A program made the position numbers and the translations under genes. Source: Ruminococcus flavefaciens (lineage in GTDB: Bacteria; Bacillota; Clostridia; Oscillospirales; Ruminococcaceae). From it: a stretch of 38,868 nucleotides of DNA. The notes under the pieces are model-generated. The model did no database searches and was not told where the DNA came from. It saw nothing but the letters and a program-made list of their open reading frames with translations. Numbering within the stretch: the stretch's first letter is position 1; every line of letters starts with the position of its first letter. Below are positions 31,308 to 38,868 of this stretch, piece after piece. The stretch spans positions 1 through 38,868 of the forward strand of contig DFHF01000055.1 of assembly GCA_002371825.1 (NCBI GenBank), in the 5' to 3' direction.

Positions 31308-32730
31308 CGACCTTATAAACGATATACTGAGAGAGCTTGATACTCCTTCTCAGTCTGCGCCGGAGCCCGAGATCACTCCGGCCCCGGAAGAAGGGCTCTC
31401 TGCTATTCCTCAGGATGATTACTCTCAGAACTATGACGACTATACTGCATATGAATCTGAGAATTACAACGATCCTGCTGAACAGTATCCCTATGAAGAG
31501 CCTCAGCCCCAGGATGCAATGAATCCGGATGATATGTACTATCAGCAGGAAATGTATCCTCAGGATGAATACGATGCTCCGCCACAGCGTATGGCTCCGA
31601 GAAAAAAGAAAAAGAGAAGAAGAAAGAGAAACAGACTCCCCGGTGTTCTTATTCTTACAACTCTTATTTTCGCAGTTTCCATAATCCTGTCTATGGTAAT
31701 AATAGGCTTCGGTAAAGATATGCTCGGTATCGGTAAGAGCGATGAGACCAAAATGGTCGTTATACAGGAGGGCGCTTCCACTGAGGATATAGCAAATATG
31801 CTAAAGGAAGAGGGAATTATTAAATCCCCCAAGTTCTTCATGCTCTTCTCTAAAATGAGAAAAACCGAAGCTCTCTATATCCCCGGCGAGCACTTCGTTC
31901 GCCCGAATATGGCCTATGAAACAATTATCCAGAACCTCACCACAAACGAGGAGGAGGATAAGGAGGCTGTCGAGATTACATTCCAGGAAGGAATCACTCT
32001 GTTTGATGCTGCTCAGCTCCTTCAGGAACAGGGAGTCTGCAACGCAAACGACTTTATCTTCACTTTCAATGCCGGCGGATTCAACTTCCCGTTCGAGGAA
32101 AGGATACCCGAAGGCTCAAACCTCAAGTACTACCGCATGGAAGGCTATCTCTTCCCAGATACCTACTTCTTCTACAAGGATATGGAGCCCGAAAAGGTTT
32201 GCCAGAAGATATACTCCAACTTCGATCAGAAAATGACTCAGGACAGATATGCTAAGATGGAAAAACTCGGCTTAGACCTTGACCAGCTCATCACTCTGGC
32301 TTCTATCGTTCAGAAGGAAGCCGCTACAAAGGATACTATGACCCTTGTTGCTTCAGTATTCTGGAACCGTATGAGAAATCCTGAGGAGTTTGCAAATAAA
32401 CTCCAGTCAGACCCAACAAAGAACTACGCTGAAAAATTCATAAAGAAGAATATGCAGGTATTCGATCAGGCTGTTGTGGACGCTTACAACACCTACGTCG
32501 GAACAGGTCTCCCGCCCGGAGCTATCTGTAACCCCGGTATTGAGGCCATAGACGCTGTTCTCGAAGACCATAAGAGCGAATACTTCTATTTCTACGCAAA
32601 CACATATACAGGACAGACCCGATTCGCCAAGACCTATGAGGAACACCTCGAAAATGAAGAGGCTATCAACCAGGAACAGGCTGAATACGAGGCTGCACAG
32701 CAGGAGGCTGAAAACAATGCCGCTCAGTAA
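31294..32730 (+). CDS. mltG: Endolytic peptidoglycan transglycosylase MltG (YceG-like)
   Basis: A 478-residue, single-pass membrane protein cutting nascent glycan strands. It has a long cytosolic N-terminus (1 to about 116, Pro/Tyr/Asp/Glu-rich after a short DDLINDILRELD helix), a very basic patch KKKKRRRKRNR, and one membrane helix (about 118-140). The LysM-like and YceG domains follow to about 460. Motifs: ASIVQKEAATKD (Gln340-Lys341-Glu342), LQSDPTKNY, TGLPPGAICNPG. The first acid of the usual EKE pair is Gln here. It overlaps the cyclo-ligase by 14 nt and the U32 gene by 14 nt. MltG next to U32 proteins also occurs in the B. subtilis yrrL-yrrO region. Confidence 0.93.
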   Translation: MPKNDDLINDILRELDTPSQSAPEPEITPAPEEGLSAIPQDDYSQNYDDYTAYESENYNDPAEQYPYEEPQPQDAMNPDDMYYQQEMYPQDEYDAPPQRMAPRKKKKRRRKRNRLPGVLILTTLIFAVSIILSMVIIGFGKDMLGIGKSDETKMVVIQEGASTEDIANMLKEEGIIKSPKFFMLFSKMRKTEALYIPGEHFVRPNMAYETIIQNLTTNEEEDKEAVEITFQEGITLFDAAQLLQEQGVCNANDFIFTFNAGGFNFPFEERIPEGSNLKYYRMEGYLFPDTYFFYKDMEPEKVCQKIYSNFDQKMTQDRYAKMEKLGLDLDQLITLASIVQKEAATKDTMTLVASVFWNRMRNPEEFANKLQSDPTKNYAEKFIKKNMQVFDQAVVDAYNTYVGTGLPPGAICNPGIEAIDAVLEDHKSEYFYFYANTYTGQTRFAKTYEEHLENEEAINQEQAEYEAAQQEAENNAAQ

Positions 32731-33940
32731 ACTCGAAGTCCTCGCCCCGGCAGGCGATGAAGAAAGACTCGGCGCCGCACTGAATTACGGTGCGGATGCC
32801 GTATATCTCGGCCGACAGCAGTTCGGAATGAGAGCATCACCTATGAATTTCGACTTTGAACAGCTGGTCAAAGCTGTCAATGCTGCTCATGCAAAGGGAG
32901 TAAAGGTATATCTTACCTGCAATACTCTCCCTCGCAACAACGAGATCCCCTTCTTTGAAAGATTCGTCAAAGAGGCTGTTGAAGCCGGTGTGGACGCTCT
33001 TATAGTTGCTGATATCGGTCTTCTTATGCTCATAAAAAAATATGCTCCTGATATGGAAATACACATCTCAACTCAGACAGGTATCGTAAACTACGTTACC
33101 GCAAGGGAGCTGTATGATATGGGCGCAAAAAGAGTCGTTCTGGCTCGTGAGCTCTCTCTTGATGAGATAGCGGAGATCCGTGCAAAGACCTCTCCGGATC
33201 TTGATATAGAGACCTTTGTTCATGGCGCAATGTGTGTCTCATTCTCCGGAAGATGTCTGCTCTCCCAGTACCTTGTAAACCGTGACGCAAACCGTGGAGA
33301 ATGCGCTCAGCCCTGCCGCTGGGGTTATCATCTCATGGAAGAAAAACGTCCGGGAGAGTTCTTCCCCGTCTTTGAGGACGAAAAAGGCACCTATATTCTC
33401 AATTCTAAGGATATGTGCATGATCGACCATATCGACAAGCTTGCTCAGGCAGGTGTTAAAAGCCTGAAAATAGAGGGTCGTGCAAAGTCAGCTTATTATG
33501 TCGCTGTTGTAACAAATGCTTATCGTATGGCCGTTGATGAATACTATAAGGACCCGGACAACTTCGTCCTTCCCGAATGGATAAGAGATGAGGTGTTCAA
33601 GGTCAGCCACAGAAAGTACTGCAACGGATTCTTTTTCGGAACTCCGGAGGAATCCCAGTACTACGAAAACAGCGGATATATCCGCAATTATGACGTTGTT
33701 GCTGTAGTTGAAGAGTGCAAAGACGGCACTGTTTACTGCACTCAGCGAAATCGTTTCTTTGCAGGCGATACTGTAGAGCTTCTTGCTCCGTCATGCAAGC
33801 CTGTTGAAATGGTACTGGACAAGCTCTTCGACGAAAACGGTCAGGAGATCGAAACTGCTAATCATGCAATGATGAAATTCTCATTCCTGTCCGAAAAAAC
33901 TTTCCCAAAGGGTACAGTAATCCGAAAAGCAACTGATTAA
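32717..33940 (+). CDS. trhP: U32 family protein, probable tRNA hydroxylation protein TrhP (YrrO-like)
   Basis: A 407-residue protein. I start it at ATG 32717, within the end of mltG, because AGGAGG precedes it and the product begins with the family SKLEVLAPAGDEERL. Four conserved cysteines occur in MCVSFSGRC and ECAQPC (about 173-201), which in U32 proteins hold an iron-sulfur cluster. Related TrhP/YrrO proteins make 5-hydroxyuridine at position 34 of tRNAs from prephenate; the older label is collagenase-like peptidase. The beta-barrel C-terminal end (about 330-407) fits the family. It is the last gene of the thyX-led run and closes with a strong terminator. Confidence 0.88.
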   Translation: MPLSKLEVLAPAGDEERLGAALNYGADAVYLGRQQFGMRASPMNFDFEQLVKAVNAAHAKGVKVYLTCNTLPRNNEIPFFERFVKEAVEAGVDALIVADIGLLMLIKKYAPDMEIHISTQTGIVNYVTARELYDMGAKRVVLARELSLDEIAEIRAKTSPDLDIETFVHGAMCVSFSGRCLLSQYLVNRDANRGECAQPCRWGYHLMEEKRPGEFFPVFEDEKGTYILNSKDMCMIDHIDKLAQAGVKSLKIEGRAKSAYYVAVVTNAYRMAVDEYYKDPDNFVLPEWIRDEVFKVSHRKYCNGFFFGTPEESQYYENSGYIRNYDVVAVVEECKDGTVYCTQRNRFFAGDTVELLAPSCKPVEMVLDKLFDENGQEIETANHAMMKFSFLSEKTFPKGTVIRKATD

Positions 33941-33947
33941 ATAAAAT

Positions 33948-33992
33948 GCCCGGAAGCGGTCAAAGCGACTGCCTCCGGGCTTGTTTTTATTT
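33948..33992. terminator. Bidirectional terminator after trhP
   Basis: GCCCGGA (33948-33954) pairs with TCCGGGC (33974-33980), with further G-C/G-U pairing inside, then TTGTTTTTATTT on +; on the minus strand the tail is ATTTTATTTAA. It serves trhP and the FkbM gene. Confidence 0.9.
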
Positions 33993-34000
33993 AATTAAGA

Positions 34001-35065
34001 TCACACCGTTGCATAGAGATTAGTCTCCCAAGCCGGAATATAGAGCTGATGTCTTACATAAAGCTTATATCTCGGATTGAGCGCCTTGATCAGAAGCGGC
34101 AGCTCGAAAATGTCCTCATTTCTATGATAGAGTGATACCATCATTTTCGGTGAATGATGAGCGATAGTAAGGGCAGCTCCCCATATCGCCTCTCTCTCAA
34201 AACCTTCAACGTCCATTTTTATTATAGTTGCAGGTTTCTTTCCAAGGATACTGTCCACTGATCTTGCGGTCACCATATTCTCGGAATTTGCTGTTATCGC
34301 CGACTGCCTACCGGCCTTTGCAGCAAACGGGAGCTCAGTATCAACACACCATGCCGCAGCATTGTATGCATAAACACGATTCATACCATCGACAAATTTT
34401 GCAAGCTTCTTGAAGTTTTTCCTATCCGGCTCAAGAGCATATATTGAATTATATGTACCTCTTGTGAACTCAAGGATCTCCCTGATAGTATCGCCGTTAT
34501 AGGCTCCAAGATCAACATAGACCTCATTCATAGAAGGCTTTATGATCTTCCTGTAGATCTCTTCCTTAGGAGTCGTTACAGCAGAGAGATACTTTATATC
34601 ACCGCTGATCTTGAAATTGATTATGCTGGCATATACTCTTCTGGAATACTCATCAGCAAGACTGTCATACACCTGCTGTATCTTTTCAGCGTTCTCGATA
34701 CAATAATCATATGTGAAAAGCCCCCTGCCCACTACAGGTACATCCGGAACATAAAGTGTATGGCGTGATGCGATCTCATGGATCTTATCTACGATCTCCT
34801 GATATCCGGCCGCAAAAGCAAGGACCACAACAAAATCATCAACCATTTCTTCAATCTCAGAGAGCTTGTGCACTCTGTACCCCTCGAAGGAATGTCCTCT
34901 TACAAAATCATCACTGGCAAAAATACCTGAAACTGTTATACCCATTTCCCTGAACACTGCCATGATCTTCAGGGCACCGTCACCCATTCCATATATAAAT
35001 ATCGGACGGGTCTCGGCCTTGAGCTTGCTCCAGCAGGTCTCTTTTTCTGTTATAAAAGGTAGCAT
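34001..35065 (-). CDS. FkbM-family SAM methyltransferase with N-terminal Rossmann-like domain
   Basis: A 354-residue protein. The N-terminal 110 residues resemble a nucleotide-binding fold (PIFIYGMGDGALKI, about 21-34). The FkbM methyltransferase domain covers about 185-330: EVYVDLGAYNGDTIREIL (SAM site), ALEPDRKNFKKL, and IIKMDVEGFEREAIWGA. FkbM enzymes O-methylate polyketides or cell-surface glycans; the substrate here is unknown. No signal or membrane helix. It starts 22 nt after the PH-domain gene, so the two are an operon. Confidence 0.88.
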   Translation of the reverse strand: MLPFITEKETCWSKLKAETRPIFIYGMGDGALKIMAVFREMGITVSGIFASDDFVRGHSFEGYRVHKLSEIEEMVDDFVVVLAFAAGYQEIVDKIHEIASRHTLYVPDVPVVGRGLFTYDYCIENAEKIQQVYDSLADEYSRRVYASIINFKISGDIKYLSAVTTPKEEIYRKIIKPSMNEVYVDLGAYNGDTIREILEFTRGTYNSIYALEPDRKNFKKLAKFVDGMNRVYAYNAAAWCVDTELPFAAKAGRQSAITANSENMVTARSVDSILGKKPATIIKMDVEGFEREAIWGAALTIAHHSPKMMVSLYHRNEDIFELPLLIKALNPRYKLYVRHQLYIPAWETNLYATV

Positions 35066-35087
35066 TACAGAATATTACCCCCTTGGA

Positions 35088-35510
35088 TCAATACTGATCG
35101 CCGTCATCATGATAATCATCGTAATCATCATAATTATCGTGTCCTGCATGAAGCCCCATCATATCTCTTCCTCGTATACCGTACTTATCACGCATTATAT
35201 TGAGATACTTGTCTATCAGCTCTGAAACCTGACGTACATTCTTTATGCAGTGTACTTCCTTTGAGGGTGTGTCTGCATCTCTGCTGTATATGATTATAGT
35301 GCCGCACTTGAACATTCTCTGAAATAATGGGAAGCGCACTTTTTTATCTGTGATTTTATAAAGATCGATCTCGTCCTCATCAACACTGAGAAAGCCGGTT
35401 CTTGTAACGAATTTTGTTTCTGTAAGATAATAGCGTGTGAAAGAAAGCGGCAGTCCGAACAGAGTACGCTTTTTATCAGTCCATACATATTTGAAAGCAT
35501 CTTTTTTCAT
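35088..35510 (-). CDS. Bacterial PH-like domain protein with Asp/His/Tyr-rich tail
   Basis: A 140-residue protein without membrane helices. Residues about 10-105 look like the bacterial PH (bPH2/YdbT-type) fold: TRYYLTETKFVTRTGFL, EIDLYKITDKKVRFPLFQRM, GTIIIYSRDADTP, and a final helix VSELIDKYLNIM. The last 20 residues (HAGHDNYDDYDDYHDDGDQY) are almost all Asp, His and Tyr and could bind metal. The RBS is GGAGG. It is the first gene of a two-gene unit with the FkbM methyltransferase. Function unknown. Confidence 0.72.
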   Translation of the reverse strand: MKKDAFKYVWTDKKRTLFGLPLSFTRYYLTETKFVTRTGFLSVDEDEIDLYKITDKKVRFPLFQRMFKCGTIIIYSRDADTPSKEVHCIKNVRQVSELIDKYLNIMRDKYGIRGRDMMGLHAGHDNYDDYDDYHDDGDQY

Positions 35511-35554
35511 AGTTGGATCCTCCGATCATTATTAATCGTAAACTTGCTGATACT

Positions 35555-35583
35555 ATTTTACCACAAAATCGCCCAATAGTCAA
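35555..35583 (-). promoter_or_regulatory. Promoter of the PH-domain/FkbM unit
   Basis: TTGACT (35578-35583), 17 bp, TAAAAT (35555-35560) on the minus strand. Confidence 0.75.
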
Positions 35584-35686
35584 CATTTATATGTTACAAA
35601 ATTGTGAAACCCGTAAAAAAATGCAGGAAACAATCTCTACTCTCCCCTTATTATCGGCCTCGGACTTTATTTTGCCAAAAAATCAC

Positions 35687-35715
35687 TTGCAATTTTGTAC
35701 AATATGTAGTATAAT
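35687..35715 (+). promoter_or_regulatory. proC promoter
   Basis: TTGCAA (35687-35692), 17 bp, TATAAT (35710-35715). The remaining sequence 35584-35686 between the divergent promoters shows no further element. Confidence 0.75.
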
Positions 35716-35747
35716 ATGTAAGTGAATATTTTTAAGGAGTGATCTTT

Positions 35748-36554
35748 ATGAGTAAAATAAATATAGGATTTATCGGCGCCGGCAATATGGGCGGCGCAAT
35801 TATGAAAGGTATTGCCGGAAGCTCAGCTTCTGAAAAGATAGACCTTTTCGCTTTCGACCCGGATCAGGCTAAGCTCAGTGCTCTTTCTGAAAACGGTGTA
35901 ACACCCTGCACAAGTGAAACAGACCTCGTTTCTAAGTGTAAGTACGTTTTTCTTGCTGTAAAGCCCCAGATAATAGAAGGTGTCCTCGAAGCTGCTGCTC
36001 CTGCCGCAACTGCTGACACAGTTTTTATCTCCATCGCAGCAGGCATTACCGATGAATTTGTTGCAAGAAAAACTCTTCCTGAGGCTAAGGTTATCCTTGT
36101 AATGCCAAATACTCCCCTTCTTCTCGGTGAAGGCGCATCTGCACTTTCAAGAAATGAAAAAGTTACAGACGAAGAGTTTGACCTCATACTCGGAATTTTC
36201 CGCCTTTGCGGAAAAGCTGCTGTTATCTCCAAGGACAAGATGAAGGAGATCATTGCTATAAACGGAAGCTCACCTGCGTTCATCTATCTCTTTGCCAAGG
36301 GCTTCATCGACTATGCCGAGTCTGTAGGCATTGACAGGGCTGCTGCTGAAGAGCTTTTCTCACAGAGCCTTATCGGTTCTGCAAAAATGATAACCGATTC
36401 CGGATACTCTATTGATGAGCTTATCAAAATGGTTTCATCTCCCGGAGGTACTACTCTTGCAGGCCTTGACAGACTCTATGAGGGTAAGCTTACCGATACT
36501 GTAAAGAACTGCTGCGAAAGCTGCACTAAGAGAGCTTACGAGCTTTCTAAGTAA
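35748..36554 (+). CDS. proC: Pyrroline-5-carboxylate reductase
   Basis: A 268-residue cytosolic enzyme for the last step of proline synthesis, using NAD(P)H. The N-terminal Rossmann motif is GFIGAGNMGGAIMKG (about 6-20), then VKPQII, VMPNTPLLLGEGAS (about 117-130), and the C-terminal family signature SPGGTTLAGLDRL (about 229-241). I start it at ATG 35748, with AAGGAG 8 nt upstream, over an upstream GTG that overlaps that RBS. The SpoIIM-like gene begins 60 nt later with no clear promoter. Confidence 0.96.
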   Translation: MSKINIGFIGAGNMGGAIMKGIAGSSASEKIDLFAFDPDQAKLSALSENGVTPCTSETDLVSKCKYVFLAVKPQIIEGVLEAAAPAATADTVFISIAAGITDEFVARKTLPEAKVILVMPNTPLLLGEGASALSRNEKVTDEEFDLILGIFRLCGKAAVISKDKMKEIIAINGSSPAFIYLFAKGFIDYAESVGIDRAAAEELFSQSLIGSAKMITDSGYSIDELIKMVSSPGGTTLAGLDRLYEGKLTDTVKNCCESCTKRAYELSK

Positions 36555-36585
36555 TTTTATGTTCTAATCGTACAAGCCTCAGCAT

Positions 36586-36607
36586 ATCCTTTCTACAAAG
36601 AAAGGAT
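36586..36607 (+). promoter_or_regulatory. Hairpin covering the RBS of the SpoIIM-like gene
   Basis: ATCCTTTC (36586-36593), loop TACAAA, GAAAGGAT (36600-36607): a perfect 8-bp stem whose 3' arm is the Shine-Dalgarno AAAGGA for the TTG start at 36615. No T-run follows, so it reads better as a translational control element than as a terminator of proC. Confidence 0.5.
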
Positions 36608-36614
36608 GATTTGA

Positions 36615-37208
36615 TTGAGACATATTTGTTATCTGGATCAGCGCAGCAGAATGACCTATGTATACATACTCGCAGCATTCCTGATTGCCGGTATAATTGC
36701 CGGTGCAGTTTTTCAGGTGAAGTATTCTCCTGATCCATCCGCAGCTGTACATCAGTATGCGGCACCTGTCTATCACGGAGAAAGCCTTATAAGGTATATA
36801 TCCCATAGCTTCGCTTTATCAGTTATTACACTGACTGCAGCTTTCGTACTGGGATTCTTTGCCCTCGGACAACCTTTCGGACCGTTGCTGCTTATTTACA
36901 AAGGCTTCGGCATAGGTGCATCTGCCGCATTTCTGTACAGTTCATTCGGCACAAAAGCTGCTTTGAGCGTAGCTGTACTTATTCTTCCAAAAGCATTTTT
37001 TTCTTCTTTGGTACTCATTCTTGGCGTTCGTGAACTTTTAAGAGCCTCTGTATATACCCTGTCATGCTGGACCGGAGGTGATAAATCTGAACATCAGGAA
37101 GCTGCACTAAAGCTGTACTGCACTAAATATCTGGTTCTGATCCTTATATCTCTGATAATATCAGCTTCAGATGCCGGTATAAATCTTCTGTTTGCCGGTC
37201 TGAGCTAA
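36615..37208 (+). CDS. Stage II sporulation protein M (SpoIIM) family membrane protein
   Basis: A 197-residue protein with about five membrane helices (about 14-36, 66-88, 92-110, 114-136, 170-193). The central FFALGQPFGPLLLIYKGFGIGASAAFL block (about 80-106) and the later ILPKAFFSSLVLILGVRELL block fit the SpoIIM/UPF0093-like fold, where SpoIIM acts with SpoIID and SpoIIP in engulfment. No spoIID or spoIIP is nearby, so a general SpoIIM-domain membrane role is also possible. The start is TTG (36615) with AAAGGA 8 nt upstream inside a hairpin. It lies 21 nt from the next gene. Confidence 0.68.
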   Translation: MRHICYLDQRSRMTYVYILAAFLIAGIIAGAVFQVKYSPDPSAAVHQYAAPVYHGESLIRYISHSFALSVITLTAAFVLGFFALGQPFGPLLLIYKGFGIGASAAFLYSSFGTKAALSVAVLILPKAFFSSLVLILGVRELLRASVYTLSCWTGGDKSEHQEAALKLYCTKYLVLILISLIISASDAGINLLFAGLS

Positions 37209-37229
37209 AAATACTGGAGGATGTTTAAA

Positions 37230-38144
37230 TTGGCATTTTTTGATTACGAAACATCCGGTCCGGGTATATCAAAACACGCCCCCAAAAAGAAAGGCGCACG
37301 GCTGTTTTTTGATATCCTGTTCCGGAGATTCTGGCAGTTAATGGGAATAAACCTGCTGTATACAGTCTTCTTTGTCCCATTGATGCTGACACTGAGCGTC
37401 ATCAGTTTTTTCAATAATTACACAGTCATAATCGTTCTGTGTGTTCTGCTGATGCTGACTTTTATGATGACTATCGGGCCGGCTACAGCCGGTATGACTA
37501 AGGTCATCCGAAGCTATCTTCTTGATAAGCACACTTTTATAGTCAGAGATTTCTTCAGGGCATTCAAGAGGAATTTCAAGAAAGCTTCCATTATCGGCTT
37601 CCTGAACTGCCTGATAATTTTCTCGGTATACGCTTCTTTCAACGTCTACCCTGTTATGGCCGCTCAGTATAACACAAAAATATTCTTTGTTCCTATGACG
37701 CTTACACTTAGTATCGCTCTGATAGCTTTGATGATGAATTACTACATCTATCTTATGCTCATCGCTACTAACCTTTCACTGAAAAATCTTATAAAAAATT
37801 CCTTTGCGCTTTCATTTGTTGCTATGAAAAAGAATATCCTGACAACGCTTGCCTTTTTCATCTGTTTTGCATTCATGTTCGTTCTGCTTCTCTATACAGC
37901 TCCCCTGTTTATGATAATCATAACGATATTCCCGGCAGCTTTCTTATGTTATGTTACCTGCTTCAACAGCTATCCTGTTATTCAGAAATACGTCATCAAC
38001 CCATACTACACAAGTATCGGTGAGATCAATCCTGAACTCATCGAGGAAGAGCCCAGCGAGGATGAAGTTATTTTCGAGGACAGAGGCGGCGAGGAAAAGC
38101 CTATCGAAAAAAGAAAAAAAGGAAAAGGAAAAAGAATATCATAA
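37230..38144 (+). CDS. YesL-like (DUF624) membrane protein
   Basis: A 304-residue protein with five to six membrane helices. LFFDILFRRFWQLMGINLLY (about 23-42) and the GPATAGMTKVIR motif (about 86-97) are typical of the YesL/DUF624 family. The C-terminus is cytosolic, acidic then Lys-rich (EKRKKGKGKR). I choose the TTG at 37230 because GGAGG (37216-37220) is 9 nt before it; the ATG at 37221 directly abuts the GGAGG and could not be read from it. Function in the family is unknown. It is probably co-transcribed with the SpoIIM-like gene. Confidence 0.75.
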   Translation: MAFFDYETSGPGISKHAPKKKGARLFFDILFRRFWQLMGINLLYTVFFVPLMLTLSVISFFNNYTVIIVLCVLLMLTFMMTIGPATAGMTKVIRSYLLDKHTFIVRDFFRAFKRNFKKASIIGFLNCLIIFSVYASFNVYPVMAAQYNTKIFFVPMTLTLSIALIALMMNYYIYLMLIATNLSLKNLIKNSFALSFVAMKKNILTTLAFFICFAFMFVLLLYTAPLFMIIITIFPAAFLCYVTCFNSYPVIQKYVINPYYTSIGEINPELIEEEPSEDEVIFEDRGGEEKPIEKRKKGKGKRIS

Positions 38145-38150
38145 AATTTT

Positions 38151-38177
38151 AACGGACAAACATTGTTTGTCCGTTTT
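38151..38177 (+). terminator. Terminator after the YesL-like gene
   Basis: An 11-bp perfect stem AACGGACAAAC / GTTTGTCCGTT with a 3-nt loop, followed by TT. Confidence 0.85.
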
Positions 38178-38193
38178 CATTTATAAATATGCA

Positions 38194-38223
38194 AAATGGA
38201 CTGTGCAATTGCACAGTCCATTT
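38194..38223 (-). terminator. Terminator of pnp
   Basis: A 30-bp perfect palindrome, arms AAATGGACTGTGCAA (38194-38208) and TTGCACAGTCCATTT (38209-38223), three bases after the pnp stop on the minus strand and ending in TTTT. Confidence 0.85.
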
Positions 38224-38226
38224 AAA

Positions 38227-38868
38227 TTACTTATTCTTCTTAGCTTCGATATCAGCAAGAGCGTCCTTGCGGGAGAGGTTTATCCTGCCCTGACGGTCGA
38301 TCTCTGTTACCTTAACTACGATCTCATCACCGATAGATACGATATCTTCTACCTTTTCAACTCTCTGCTTGTCGAGCTTTGAGATGTGTACAAGTCCGTC
38401 CATACCGGGAACGATCTCTACAAATGCACCGAATTCCATTATCCTTACGACCTTACCACGGTAGATAGCGCCTACCTCAGGGCCGTTTGCAATAGTCTCT
38501 ACGATCTGGAGAGCCTTTCTGCTGTTGTCTCCGTCAATACCGCTGATGAATACATTTCCGTCATCGTTGATATCGATCTTGACATCGCAGTCAGCAGATA
38601 TCTTCTGGATGACCTTTCCGCCTGAACCGATAACCTCTCTGATCTTATCAGCAGGTATCTTTGTCTGGAGCATCTTAGGAGCATACTTGTTAACTGTATT
38701 TCTTGGCTCAGGAATAGCCTTGAGCATGATCTCGTCAAGTATGTAAAGACGAGCCTTTCTTGTCTTTTCAAATGCTTCCTTGATGATAGCAGGAGTAAGT
38801 CCGTCGACCTTAATATCTACCTGGATAGCTGTGATACCGTTCTTTGTACCGCCAACCTTGAAGTCCAT
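38227..38868 (-). CDS. pnp: Polyribonucleotide nucleotidyltransferase (PNPase), 3' part
   Basis: The last 213 or so residues of PNPase; the frame runs off the window, so the first in-frame Met here is not the start. It contains the end of the second RNase PH domain (MDFKVGGTKNGITAIQVDIK), the linker helix EAFEKTRKARLYILDEI, the KH domain (IREVIGSGGKVIQKIS) and the S1 domain (GAIYRGKVVRIMEFGAFVEI, then GLVHISKL). It degrades RNA 3' to 5' using phosphate and acts in mRNA turnover. It ends at a 30-bp palindromic terminator. Confidence 0.97.
   Translation of the reverse strand: MDFKVGGTKNGITAIQVDIKVDGLTPAIIKEAFEKTRKARLYILDEIMLKAIPEPRNTVNKYAPKMLQTKIPADKIREVIGSGGKVIQKISADCDVKIDINDDGNVFISGIDGDNSRKALQIVETIANGPEVGAIYRGKVVRIMEFGAFVEIVPGMDGLVHISKLDKQRVEKVEDIVSIGDEIVVKVTEIDRQGRINLSRKDALADIEAKKNK

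Noticed and set aside
38194..38223. 30-bp palindrome as a mobile-element end or attachment site
   Set aside because: It directly follows the pnp stop and ends in T's on that strand; a terminator explains it.

Overview
The window looks like a chromosomal segment from a strictly anaerobic, Gram-positive clostridium close to Ruminococcus (Oscillospiraceae). Supporting this are a domain-permuted GH3 beta-glucosidase of the Ruminococcus albus/Butyrivibrio type, a V-type ATPase operon in Enterococcus hirae ntp order, a reverse-type rubrerythrin, flavin-dependent thymidylate synthase, and the sporulation-family proteins YunB and SpoIIM. Genes are tightly packed on both strands. No tRNA, rRNA, CRISPR, transposase or phage gene was seen, and no gene-free stretch exceeds about 250 bases.

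Left part (1-8300, + strand): the end of a GH3 gene and an ArsC/Spx-fold protein without its redox cysteines; a three-gene envelope module related to Bacillus subtilis YdjI/YdjG/YdjH but with no pspA and with the TPM domain missing from the third protein; then glmS behind a consensus promoter and a SAM methyltransferase. Convergent to these is yunB.

Middle (9100-25100, mostly - strand): a small redox cluster of reverse rubrerythrin and an 87-residue protein resembling the glycyl-radical tail of anaerobic ribonucleotide reductase (NrdD), divergent from a Crp/Fnr regulator. A 6-4-6 palindrome lies between the divergent genes at a predicted -41.5 for the NrdD-like gene. Next is the nine-gene V-ATPase operon (ntpF-I-K-E-C-G-A-B-D), with sodium-ligand residues in subunit K and operator-like palindromes at its promoter. 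Upstream come hisS-aspS-nudix, then a MinD lacking its membrane-targeting tail followed by a divergent methylglyoxal synthase, and a shikimate kinase with a TTG start.

Right part (25200-38868): a TIGR01212 radical SAM protein and a GNAT protein; a Thr-rich lipoprotein divergent from a likely operon thyX - DUF2156 - DJ-1 - 5-formyl-THF cyclo-ligase - mltG - U32/TrhP; a PH-domain protein with an FkbM methyltransferase; proC, a SpoIIM-family protein behind a hairpin that covers its ribosome binding site, and a YesL-like membrane protein; finally the 3' end of pnp.

The least conventional parts are the stand-alone NrdD-like glycyl-radical domain with its Crp/Fnr context, the PspA-less Ydj module, the tail-less orphan MinD next to an altered MgsA, and the SpoIIM leader hairpin. 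All family calls come from reading motifs; no database search was run.
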